A stretch of 64,000 nucleotides of DNA, taken from NCBI RefSeq assembly GCF_009905605.1, contig NZ_JAAAKZ010000008.1:1-64000 (forward strand). The letters are read 5' to 3'. The position numbers and the translations under genes are program-made. Below, piece after piece: positions 25,681 to 33,532 of this stretch. The notes beneath the pieces were generated by a model, which worked only from the letters and a program-made list of their open reading frames with translations, did no database searches and had not been told where the DNA came from. Every line of letters begins with the position of its first letter. The first letter of the stretch is position 1. The DNA comes from Runella sp. CRIBMP (lineage in GTDB: Bacteria > Bacteroidota > Bacteroidia > Cytophagales > Spirosomataceae).

Positions 25681-26322
25681 ATGAAAACAGTACCAAGTCT
25701 GATTTGTGCATTTGCCGGCTTATTGTTGACCGGCACCGGTAGTTACGCCCAGGTAACCGATGGATTTTCGTTTGGCCTGAAAGTAGGGGCCAACAGGATG
25801 AGTACAAAAATAATTAACAGGCCGAGTAATTATAATGGTCAATTGCGCGGTGTGGGTGTTTCAAACGGTTTTCAGGTGGGAGCGTGGGCTACGCTTCCGG
25901 TGAGCCGTTGGTTATTTATAGATACCGACCTGTATTTTCAGCAAAGAGAAAATAAGTACGAAGACCCGAGCAATAGTGATATTATATTCGCTTACAATAC
26001 CTACAGGTATGCAGGAGTCAGCGGCAGGGTAGGGTTTATGTATAAAGGGGCTTTTGTGAGTGTAGGTCCTGAGATGAATGTCTTGCTGGCTACAAAGACA
26101 AGGGCAAAAAATGAAGCTCAGGGGGTTGAATGGGGCATCAATGCGCGTTTGGGGTATCAATACAGGCGCGTCAGAATAGAGGCTTTTTATACAAAAGCAC
26201 TCACTCATTATGAACAGATTACATTTATTAATCAGGGAGATAAACTTCAACATCTTTTTTACGGAAATACCCTTGGGCTTTCATTAGGGGTAAGATTGTT
26301 TGGAGGAAAAGAGCGGAGATAA
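25681..26322 (+). CDS. Outer-membrane beta-barrel protein (duplicated, copy 1)
   Basis: 213 residues with signal peptide (MKTVPSLICAFAGLLLTGTG, cleavage near SYAQ). The mature protein is an alternating-residue beta-barrel of PorT/OMP_b-brl type: FSFGLKVGANRMSTKI, RWLFIDTDLYFQQRENKYED, YAGVSGRVGFMYKGAFVSVG, and GNTLGLSLGVRLFGG at the C-terminus. It starts 4 bp after the DUF4249 stop and completes a receptor-lipoprotein-barrel trio. Its near-identical twin is at 29.9 kb. Function unknown. Confidence 0.85.
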   Translation: MKTVPSLICAFAGLLLTGTGSYAQVTDGFSFGLKVGANRMSTKIINRPSNYNGQLRGVGVSNGFQVGAWATLPVSRWLFIDTDLYFQQRENKYEDPSNSDIIFAYNTYRYAGVSGRVGFMYKGAFVSVGPEMNVLLATKTRAKNEAQGVEWGINARLGYQYRRVRIEAFYTKALTHYEQITFINQGDKLQHLFYGNTLGLSLGVRLFGGKERR

Positions 26323-26369
26323 AGCGGTGATATTTTTCATAACAGTACTGCGCAGTGCTTAACATCTGA

Positions 26370-26464
26370 CATTCTCAAACGTTTCCATTAAAACCGACCC
26401 AATCTCCACCCTAGAGTGGAGGCGCGGCAAAAATCTTTTACGGAGATTTGCCCCTGACTATTGG
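26370..26464 (+). repeat. Interspersed island repeat, copy C (3'-truncated)
   Basis: ACATTCTCAAACGTTTCCAT to CCACCCTAGAGTGGAGGCG and CTGACTATTG, where it departs from copies A and D at the palindrome. It shares the CTAGAGTGG variant with copy D. The third TonB receptor starts 47 bp later. Confidence 0.85.
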
Positions 26465-26510
26465 ACTTTTGGGGCAGGAGGACCCTGTTCGTGTTCGATT
26501 TAATTAAACT

Positions 26511-28847
26511 ATGCTAAAACAAATTCAACTTTTTTTGTTCTTTTTTTTGTTGGGCATCGTCGCCAATGCCCAACAAAAAAAAGTCTATGTCCATGGCTAT
26601 GTGGAAGATGCCGAAAAACGTGAGCGTATTGCCAAAGCCAATGTTTCGATAGTAGATCAAAAAACGGGTACGCAAACCAACACCTATGGTTTTTTCAGCG
26701 TTGGCCTTGTTCCCAATCAACGACAAACGTTGGTCATCAGTACGGTTGGTTTTAAAACAGAACGACTAAGCATTACACTGTCAAATGATACGTTATTGAC
26801 CGTTTTTTTATTTCCGGAATCAAAACAATTGGAAGAAGTGGAAGTAAAAGATAAGGTGCCGCCCCATGAGCAGGTGCTTGGTGGATTTCATCAACTTTCG
26901 GCCAAAACGATTGAGAAAACGCCGGCGCTGCTGGGGGAAACCGACGCCCTGAAAACATTGCAATTGCTGCCGGGGGTGCAAAACGGCAAAGAAGGAACGG
27001 TGGGATTGAACGTACGGGGAGGAAGCCCGGACCAAAATTTAATTCTGTTGGATGGGGTGCCTGTTTACAACATCAATCATTTGTTTGGCTTTCTGTCCAT
27101 TTTCAATAACGATGCCATTGCTAACGTAGATTTCTATAAAGGTGGTATTCCCGCCCGGTATGGAGGACGGCTTTCGTCGGTGATTGATGTAAGTATGCGT
27201 GAAGGAAATAAGAAGACTTACAATAAGAAAATCTCTTTGAGTCCTGTCGCGAGCCGCTTTTTGTTTGAAGGGCCTATTATCAAAGATAAATCGTCGTTTT
27301 TATTGTCAATACGGCGTACTTGGTTAGATGCGCTGACTACCCCCATTGCCGTCATTTCCAAGAGCGATTTTCGTTCGGTATTTAAATTTTACGATGTAAA
27401 TTTTAAAGCAAATTACGCTCTTTCTCCTAAAAACAAGCTATACGTTAGCTATTATACAGGGCGTGACGGTCTCAATAACACCATAAAGTTTAACGACGGA
27501 ACATCCCGTTTCAATTACAATTGGGGCAATAATACCTTCGTTGTTCGATGGAATCATTTGTACAATCAGCGGGTATTTGGAAACTTATCGGTGAGTTATA
27601 CTAATTTCGATTACACTTTGCAAAACGAAGTGAAGGAGGCCAAAACCTTCCAAAGCCGTTTTACGTCGGGCATCAGAGACTGGTCCATACGATATGATTG
27701 GGATATTTTCCCCTCTGCCAATCACATCCTTAAAACGGGAATCAGCGCAACGGCCCACCGTTTCAGTCCCGAGATACAACAAATAAAAAGCGGGCAATCA
27801 GATACGATTTATAAGCCGCAAAACAGCGTTGATGCCGTAGAATTAGTCGCCTATGTTGAAGATGAATTTAAAATAGGAACGAAACTTAGCGCTAATGTAG
27901 GCTTAAACGCGAGTTTTTATCAAGTAGGCCAACGGAGCTTTATCAATCCTCAGCCGCGTGTATCGCTCAACTATGCGCTGAGTGAGCGCAACTCGCTTAA
28001 ATTTTCTTACGGGCATTTTGCGCAATATCTTCACCTGTTAAGCAATTCTTCCATTGGCTTACCTACCGACCTGTGGGTGTCGGCTACCGAACGTATTCCT
28101 GCTCAACTTTCCAATCAGGTTTCGTTGGGGTATTACCAAAGCTTATTCGAGAGCCGATTCAATGTGAGCCTGGAAGGTTTTCGTCGAAACATGCAGAACG
28201 TCATTGAATACCGGGAAGGGGCGTCATTTTTAAACAGTTCGACCGTTGGGTGGGAAGATAAAGTGACTGTGGGCGAGGGGAAAGCGACCGGGATTGAGTT
28301 TTTGGTACAGAAAAATACGGGAAAATGGAAAGGTTGGTTAAGCTATACCTTATCAAAATCAGAGCGAACTTTCAGTGATCTGAATCGAGGAATATCCTTT
28401 CCGTACAAATACGACAGCCGCCATAACATTGCATTAACGCTCAATTATGAATGGAGTAAAAACAAAACATTTTCCTGTAACTTCTTTTATAATTCCGGCA
28501 TTCCATTACAAATTTCTACGGCCAAATTCAACGGGGTTTCCCCTTCCCGTTTAGTAAAAACGGTTGGCTTTTTAGGACCTTACAGACCCGATGAGTACTA
28601 TTCCTATTTCAATGAATTGGGTTTGCTCAGTGATAGAAATACCTTTCGGGCACCTGCTTATCATCGTTTGGATGTCAGTTACCGGTCGGTCAAACCCATG
28701 AAAAACGGCAATCGTGTCTGGACGCTGGGAGTGTACAATGTGTACAGCAGAAACAATCCTTTCTACCTGTATTACGATAAAAACCAACTCAAACAATTCA
28801 GTCTTTTTCCCATTATTCCTTCTTTTACGTATGAACGCAATTTTTGA
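26511..28847 (+). CDS. TonB-dependent outer-membrane receptor (island pair 3)
   Basis: 778 residues. Signal peptide rich in Phe/Leu (LFLFFFLLGIVANAQ), CarboxypepD_reg-like domain (GYVEDAEKRERIAKANVSIV), plug with GLNVRGGSPDQNLILLDGVP and FYKGGIPARYGGRLSSVIDV, and a barrel ending in FPIIPSFTYERNF. It is paralogous to the two preceding receptors; the plug motifs differ by only a few residues while the barrel loops differ widely, which suggests different ligands. The DUF4249 partner starts 1 bp after its stop. Confidence 0.93.
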   Translation: MLKQIQLFLFFFLLGIVANAQQKKVYVHGYVEDAEKRERIAKANVSIVDQKTGTQTNTYGFFSVGLVPNQRQTLVISTVGFKTERLSITLSNDTLLTVFLFPESKQLEEVEVKDKVPPHEQVLGGFHQLSAKTIEKTPALLGETDALKTLQLLPGVQNGKEGTVGLNVRGGSPDQNLILLDGVPVYNINHLFGFLSIFNNDAIANVDFYKGGIPARYGGRLSSVIDVSMREGNKKTYNKKISLSPVASRFLFEGPIIKDKSSFLLSIRRTWLDALTTPIAVISKSDFRSVFKFYDVNFKANYALSPKNKLYVSYYTGRDGLNNTIKFNDGTSRFNYNWGNNTFVVRWNHLYNQRVFGNLSVSYTNFDYTLQNEVKEAKTFQSRFTSGIRDWSIRYDWDIFPSANHILKTGISATAHRFSPEIQQIKSGQSDTIYKPQNSVDAVELVAYVEDEFKIGTKLSANVGLNASFYQVGQRSFINPQPRVSLNYALSERNSLKFSYGHFAQYLHLLSNSSIGLPTDLWVSATERIPAQLSNQVSLGYYQSLFESRFNVSLEGFRRNMQNVIEYREGASFLNSSTVGWEDKVTVGEGKATGIEFLVQKNTGKWKGWLSYTLSKSERTFSDLNRGISFPYKYDSRHNIALTLNYEWSKNKTFSCNFFYNSGIPLQISTAKFNGVSPSRLVKTVGFLGPYRPDEYYSYFNELGLLSDRNTFRAPAYHRLDVSYRSVKPMKNGNRVWTLGVYNVYSRNNPFYLYYDKNQLKQFSLFPIIPSFTYERNF

Positions 28848-28848
28848 G

Positions 28849-29799
28849 ATGAGCAAAGCGGGGGCGATTATTATTGCGCTGTTATTTTTGCCGGGATGTG
28901 TAAAAACGGTGGATTTGCCTGGCAATATTTTTAAAAAACAGGTAGTGGCAGTAGGCACTCCCAACCCCGATAGTGTTTTGAGCGTCAGGCTGACGTATTC
29001 ATTACGACCCGACACTGCGGCAGTGTATCAGGGAATTACCAATGCGGAGGTGTTGTTTCTGGAAGATGGGGTAGTGCTCGGGAAAGTGTCTAATGCGCCC
29101 AAAGGCGTGTATTCCTTTAATAAACGACCGGTAGCCGGAAAGAGATACGCCATTAGGGTCAATGTGCCGGGATTTGACGAAATATACGCGGAAGACAGTA
29201 TCCCTCAGGCACCACGGGTGATCAGTTCAAAATTTGCTTTTAATCCTAACAATCCCAATTCCTCCCCTGATTTTGAGTTGCGAATTACCAATTATGCATT
29301 AACCCAAACACTCATTTGGTTTGGAATTTACAATACTCGAAAAGTAAAAGCTGCAAAGCCCGGAACGCCAACAGGCAGCGGTTTACCTGACCATTATTTT
29401 TATGAATATCTTAATACCACCAACTTGAATATCGTGAGTAACAGTCAATATTTAGATCGCTTTAATTCTTTTTTTGATGGCCTTTCGGGCAAATACAGTT
29501 TTGGAGATCCCGCCAGAGTGGATCCTGTGTCCACAACGTTTGAACCCAATCCGGTGATTCGCTATACGATTGTCAATCAAATCAAAAAAGAGGATCAGGT
29601 ATTTACCTATTCATTCGCGGCAAGTGCCGGCTATGATCGGTATTTAAAATCGTCCATTATGGCGTATCAAAATCGTCTTTTGGATGCATCAGGTGCGCTG
29701 AATAATCCTTTTGCCGAGCCTACCCCTGTGTATTCAAACATTAAAAATGGACTCGGCATTTGGGGAGCCTATAATGCGAAACGAACGGTGTTGCAATAA
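28849..29799 (+). CDS. DUF4249 lipoprotein (island pair 3)
   Basis: 316 residues from ATG 28849; earlier in-frame starts (28714, 28831) lie within the receptor gene and would bury the lipoprotein signal AGAIIIALLFLPGCVK. DUF4249 features: VAVGTPNPDSVLSVRLTYSL, EVLFLEDGVVLGKVSNAPKG, AVRVN-type strands and the C-terminal PVYSNIKNGLGIWGAYNAKR. It follows its receptor directly and is followed by the second copy of the duplicated barrel gene. Confidence 0.87.
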   Translation: MSKAGAIIIALLFLPGCVKTVDLPGNIFKKQVVAVGTPNPDSVLSVRLTYSLRPDTAAVYQGITNAEVLFLEDGVVLGKVSNAPKGVYSFNKRPVAGKRYAIRVNVPGFDEIYAEDSIPQAPRVISSKFAFNPNNPNSSPDFELRITNYALTQTLIWFGIYNTRKVKAAKPGTPTGSGLPDHYFYEYLNTTNLNIVSNSQYLDRFNSFFDGLSGKYSFGDPARVDPVSTTFEPNPVIRYTIVNQIKKEDQVFTYSFAASAGYDRYLKSSIMAYQNRLLDASGALNNPFAEPTPVYSNIKNGLGIWGAYNAKRTVLQ

Positions 29800-29829
29800 C
29801 ATCACCAAGGGCTCCGCTTGCCGTGTCAT

Positions 29830-30637
29830 TACCATTACAGTCAACATAAAACAAGGATTCCATGAAAACAACATTCAGTTCGATTTGTGTATTTGTTATC
29901 TTATCGTTTTCCGGCACAGTCAATTATGCTCAGGTAACCGATGGATTTTCGTTTGGCCTGAAAGCCGGGGCCAACCGGATGAGTACCAAGATAATCAGCA
30001 GGCCAAGTAATTATATTATTCAGTTGGGTGGTGTGGGTGTTTCAAACGGTTTTCAGGTGGGAGCGTGGGCCACGCTTCCGGTGAGCCGTTGGTTATTTAT
30101 AGATACCGACCTGTATTTTCAGCAAAAAGAAAATAAGTACGAAGATCCTATAAAGGATATTATATATGGCTATAATACCTATAGGTACGCAGGAGTCAGC
30201 GGCAGGGTAGGATTTATGTATAAAGGGGCTTTTGTGAGTGCAGGTCCCGAGGTGAATGTCTTGCTTACCACAACCTTGGCACAAAACGAAGCTCAGGGGG
30301 TAGAATGGGGTATCAATGCGCGTTTGGGGTATCAATACAGGCGCGTCAGAATAGAGGCTTTTTATACAAAACCCCTCACTCATTATGAACAAAAAACGTT
30401 TATTGTTCAGGGGGATAAACCTCAACATCTTTTTTACGGAAACACCCTTGGGCTTTCGTTAGGCGTAAGATTGTTTGGAGGAAAAGAGCGGAGATAAAGC
30501 GGTGATATTTTTCATAACAGTACTGCGCACTGCTTAACATCTGACATTCTCAAAAGTTTCCATTAAAACCGACCCAATCTCCACCCTAGAGTGGAGGCGC
30601 GGCAAAAATCTTTTACGGAGATTTGCCCCTGACTATT
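29830..30637 (+). repeat. 0.8-kb segmental duplication, copy 2
   Basis: Begins with a leftover of the pair-2 DUF4249 3' end (TACCATTACAGTCAACATAA, now outside any gene) and runs through the barrel gene to repeat copy D. The stranded DUF4249 scrap shows the direction of copying: from 25.6 kb into the space after pair 3. Confidence 0.88.
29862..30497 (+). CDS. Outer-membrane beta-barrel protein (duplicated, copy 2)
   Basis: 211 residues, a close copy of the protein at 25.7 kb. The signal peptide differs most (TTFSSICVFVILSFSGTVNY); the mature part shares long identical runs such as GVSNGFQVGAWATLPVSRWL and differs by small indels (loss of residues around the SNSDI and KTRAK positions). Both copies keep intact frames, so both may be used. 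A PorT/OMP_b-brl-type barrel is likely. Repeat copy D follows 46 bp after the stop. Confidence 0.85.
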   Translation: MKTTFSSICVFVILSFSGTVNYAQVTDGFSFGLKAGANRMSTKIISRPSNYIIQLGGVGVSNGFQVGAWATLPVSRWLFIDTDLYFQQKENKYEDPIKDIIYGYNTYRYAGVSGRVGFMYKGAFVSAGPEVNVLLTTTLAQNEAQGVEWGINARLGYQYRRVRIEAFYTKPLTHYEQKTFIVQGDKPQHLFYGNTLGLSLGVRLFGGKERR

Positions 30638-30749
30638 GCGCAATAGTGAGTTCAAAAAGAAAAAGCCACCACGACTTTGGACGGCTGCGGTGACTTTTTC
30701 AGACGGTCCGCCGATGCTACATTCTAAACAATCAGTTAACCATTTAAAC
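30543..30749 (+). repeat. Interspersed island repeat, copy D (full length)
   Basis: The longest copy: it has both the left part (GACATTCTCAAAAGTTTCCA) found in B and C, and the right part found in A. These include the perfect palindrome ACTATTGCGCAATAGT (30632-30647), the terminator-like hairpin (30660-30699) and TTAACCATTTAAAC near 30745. It separates the duplicated barrel gene from the next barrel gene. Confidence 0.85.
30660..30699 (+). terminator. Terminator-like hairpin in repeat copy D
   Basis: Same stem as in copy A: AAAAAGCCACC with GGTGACTTTTT. It would end transcription coming from the barrel gene. Confidence 0.6.
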
Positions 30750-30792
30750 ACAGACTTTATGAAAAACAGAACTAAAACTAATCGTTATAGCT

Positions 30793-31401
30793 ATGAAAAC
30801 CGGTAAGAAAGCACTGTTTGTCTGTTTATTTTTATTCACATGGATAAACGTAAACAGGGTACTGGGACAGAGTCATTTTGCTATTGCTCCTGTGATAGGT
30901 ATTATCCATGGGTCTGTAACAGCAAATAACTATTTTGATATTCCTGCTGTTCGCGATAAAGGCTATGGGCCCTTGTTAGGTGTAATGGGGCACTATTTTG
31001 TAACTCCCAAGTGGTCGATTTCAACGGGGATGAATTATCACAGGATTAACTATCGAAGAACAACTCCAAATGAAAATCTATATAAAAGTAATCATTGGAA
31101 TATTCCTGTATTGATAAACTACAAGATAATTGATCGTGCTTTGTCTCCGTATTTTTCTGCTGGGGGAGTTCTTTCATCTCGTTCAGTTTACCTAGATCTT
31201 GCGATAGCAAGGCCTAAATTTGCTACAGCTTTCGATCTTACTATTGGTGCTGGGGTTATTTATAAACCTACTTCAAGGGTGGGTTGGATCATACAGCCCT
31301 TATGGCAAAAAGAAGTAGCGCCCAAACCCAACAATGCTATACTTCCCAGATATAATGCCTCAAAGGTTTCGTTACAGGTACAGATGCTTGTTCAGCTTTA
31401 A
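30793..31401 (+). CDS. Outer-membrane beta-barrel protein
   Basis: 202 residues with signal peptide (KKALFVCLFLFTWINVNRVL, cleavage near GQSH). A transmembrane beta-strand pattern runs throughout (FAIAPVIGIIHGSVTANNYF, GPLLGVMGHYFVTPKWSIST, LSPYFSAGGVLSSRSVYLDL), ending in KVSLQVQMLVQL. It belongs to the small outer-membrane barrel type common in this phylum but is not a close copy of the duplicated pair. AT-rich, like pair 1. Last gene of the island; about 220 bp of gene-free sequence with the atpG terminator follow. Function unknown. Confidence 0.75.
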   Translation: MKTGKKALFVCLFLFTWINVNRVLGQSHFAIAPVIGIIHGSVTANNYFDIPAVRDKGYGPLLGVMGHYFVTPKWSISTGMNYHRINYRRTTPNENLYKSNHWNIPVLINYKIIDRALSPYFSAGGVLSSRSVYLDLAIARPKFATAFDLTIGAGVIYKPTSRVGWIIQPLWQKEVAPKPNNAILPRYNASKVSLQVQMLVQL

Positions 31402-31564
31402 GTACAGAGGCTGATCGAATCAGGAATATGTTTGAAAAGGAGTTAGAGGAGGAAATTTTAAAATGGAGTAATAAAATAACGTTAAGAAAATGCATTAGCA
31501 ATTCATTGATACGATTTAGGAGCCCCCTTTATTTGTATCTACAAAATGCTTAATTCCATAAGCA

Positions 31565-31593
31565 AACAGCCCGCTTCATCGAAGCGGGCTGTT
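31565..31593 (-). terminator. Terminator of the atp gene cluster
   Basis: AACAGCCCGCTTC (31565-31577), a 3-nt loop, GAAGCGGGCTGTT (31581-31593): a perfect 13-bp stem, 27 bases after the atpG stop on the minus strand. The tail on the minus strand is TTGCTTATGG, short of a full T-run. Confidence 0.8.
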
Positions 31594-31619
31594 GCTGTTA
31601 TGGGAATTATTACTGAAAA

Positions 31620-32507
31620 TTACCCTTGCGAAAGTGCTTCGGCTCCACCGACAATCTCCAGGATTTCCTTGGTGATGGCGGCTTGGCGTGAGCGGTTGTA
31701 TTCTAAGCGCAGGGCTTTGATGAGCTCTTGGGCGTTGTCGGTTGCTTTGTCCATCGCGGTCATTCGTGCTCCGTGCTCCGAGGCGTTGGATTCAAGTACC
31801 GCGCGGTACAACTGGATTTTGAGCGTTTTAGGAATCAAATCGGTCACGATTTGCTCTTCTGAAGGCTCAAAAGTATAGTTAACGTTGGACGTAGTGGCCT
31901 TCAAATCATTTTTTGCTTCCGGAATCGGCAAAAGCTGATCGGCGCGGATGATTTGGGTGGCTACGTTTTTGAACTCATTGAACACCACTTCAACGGCGTC
32001 GTATTTGCCCGCTTCAAAATCGGCCATGATGCTTTCGGCCGCCTCTTTCACCACACCAAAGCTCAAACGGGTATACACATCCATGAAGTCAGTATTTACC
32101 TTGAACCCCCGGCGCAAAAATGCCTCACCGCCTTTTTTACCCAAAGCCAATATTTCTACGTTGCCTTTGGCGGCTTGCGTCGCGTATTTTTCTTGAATGA
32201 GGGCCACGGCGGCTTTGATGACGTTGGTATTGAAAGCACCGCAAAGTCCACGGTCGGAGGTAACAGTGACAATCAACACTTTCTCGACGGTGCGCACTTG
32301 CTTGTAAGGGCTTTCGGCGGCGGTTTCGGTTCCTGCCGATACCGTAGCGAGCATTTCGCCCAATTTCTTGGCGTAAGGGCGCATCTGGATGATGGCGTCT
32401 TGCGCACGGCGAAGCTTAGCGGCGGCCACCATTTTCATGGCCTTCGTGATTTGTTGCGTCGAGTTAACCGACGTGATTCTATTGCGAACTTCTTTTAATG
32501 AAGCCAT
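31620..32507 (-). CDS. atpG: F1F0 ATP synthase gamma subunit
   Basis: 295 residues, usual length. The gamma subunit is the rotating central shaft of F1. N-terminal helix SLKEVRNRITSVNSTQQITK and AMKMVAAAKLRRAQ and C-terminal helix ALRLEYNRSRQAAITKEILE are the two conserved coiled-coil ends; ITSDRGLCGAFN-type motif appears as VTSDRGLCGAFNTNVIK. Transcribed with atpA on the minus strand, but a methyltransferase gene lies between them. A scrap of a related atpG 3' end lies 9 kb away in the island. Confidence 0.98.
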   Translation of the reverse strand: MASLKEVRNRITSVNSTQQITKAMKMVAAAKLRRAQDAIIQMRPYAKKLGEMLATVSAGTETAAESPYKQVRTVEKVLIVTVTSDRGLCGAFNTNVIKAAVALIQEKYATQAAKGNVEILALGKKGGEAFLRRGFKVNTDFMDVYTRLSFGVVKEAAESIMADFEAGKYDAVEVVFNEFKNVATQIIRADQLLPIPEAKNDLKATTSNVNYTFEPSEEQIVTDLIPKTLKIQLYRAVLESNASEHGARMTAMDKATDNAQELIKALRLEYNRSRQAAITKEILEIVGGAEALSQG

Positions 32508-32605
32508 TTTTTTACAGTTATCTGTTATCTGTTACTGGTGATTCGTACTGAATCGCCAAATCCAACTTACGGGCATTTACGGGTTACTATAAAATTGCCT
32601 GTTGC

Positions 32606-33523
32606 CTACTTGACTTTGCGCAGCCAAATACTTGAACCACGGCCACGGGTGGCGTAGGTGGGCATATTTTCGGCAAGCCAATCGGCATGAAACGTTTGGA
32701 GGAAATCATTGTGAAACAATATCTCAAACGTATCCTGATACATCAAAAACGCGCGCAAACTATAGGCTTCATTCCAGCCAAAACGTCCGTTGCCGTCGAT
32801 AACCCAAGCTTTGGGGTACTCAAACGGATAGAATACGTCGTGAACGTGAATGATGACGCCTGGTTTGAGGCGCGGAAAGATTTCGAACAAAAAGTAATTG
32901 ACGTCGCTGCCCGTTTTTGATACGTGGGTAGAGTCGATAAAAAGAATATCGTTCTCGGCCAGTTTTTCAAAATACTCGACAGGAATATCCTGTAACGTTT
33001 TTTCAAAAATCGTCGTTTGCTGACGATCGGCGGGGGTCAACAACGAATACAAACGGTCGGGATAAGGCTCAATAAACGTAAATTTTACGCTTTGATTAAG
33101 AAACCGCTCGTTGGTGTCCAGCATCACCGCCGACGAAAATCCCGACCCTGCCTCCATGATTTGCTTGGGGCGGAAGTGCCGCATCATGCAGTGGAGCGTG
33201 GTGGCGTCGGCGTGGATAAAATACTTGTTGACAAAATAATACCGAAAGCCGTCTTGGGGAGTATCGGTAAAAGGCACCGACGGAAAGTACGATTTGGCGA
33301 ACGTATTCATCAACGCTACCTGTTCCGCTTCGCGGAGGTCAATGCCCGGCAACGTGCGCGGGGGCGCGGGATAAATCTGTGCTTCACGTTTACGTACTTC
33401 ATCTACGGACACGATGGGGCTGTAAAAGTGCCCCGCCGGAACCCGCGTGCGGTACTTACCGATAAATCGGGCTACGTCCCCGATGAGGGGCGTAGCCTTG
33501 ACGATTTCTTTGATGCGCGACAT
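32606..33523 (-). CDS. Class I SAM-dependent methyltransferase inside the atp cluster
   Basis: 305 residues. MRHFRPKQIMEAGSGFSSAV is SAM motif I and KFTFIEPYPDRLYSLL the acidic-loop strand; LAENDILFIDSTHVSKTGSD then FPRLKPGVIIHVHDVFYPFE resemble the Methyltransf_24 / cephalosporin-hydroxylase-like fold with an IDxxH and HDxF pattern. Its start lies 9 bp after the atpA stop and 98 bp separate its end from atpG, so it is co-transcribed with ATP synthase genes. The substrate is unknown; similar proteins act on small molecules or sugars, and glycosyltransferase genes lie just beyond atpA. Confidence 0.82.
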   Translation of the reverse strand: MSRIKEIVKATPLIGDVARFIGKYRTRVPAGHFYSPIVSVDEVRKREAQIYPAPPRTLPGIDLREAEQVALMNTFAKSYFPSVPFTDTPQDGFRYYFVNKYFIHADATTLHCMMRHFRPKQIMEAGSGFSSAVMLDTNERFLNQSVKFTFIEPYPDRLYSLLTPADRQQTTIFEKTLQDIPVEYFEKLAENDILFIDSTHVSKTGSDVNYFLFEIFPRLKPGVIIHVHDVFYPFEYPKAWVIDGNGRFGWNEAYSLRAFLMYQDTFEILFHNDFLQTFHADWLAENMPTYATRGRGSSIWLRKVK

Positions 33524-33532
33524 TTAGCTCAA

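Larger units (their letters stand above)
25649..26464 (+). repeat. 0.8-kb segmental duplication, copy 1
   Basis: Starts in the 3' end of the DUF4249 gene (TACCATTACAGTCAACATAA), spans the beta-barrel gene and repeat copy C, and ends at the palindrome. It matches 29830-30637 at high identity with a few small in-frame indels. Confidence 0.88.

Noticed and set aside
28714-28848. Extended start for the third DUF4249 gene
   Set aside because: It would lie inside the receptor gene and put 45 residues before the lipoprotein signal peptide; ATG 28849 fits the signal and the 1-bp spacing.
30760-30801. Tiny frame MKNRTKTNRYSYENR before the last barrel gene
   Set aside because: Thirteen to fifteen codons overlapping the real start; no evidence that it is a leader peptide.
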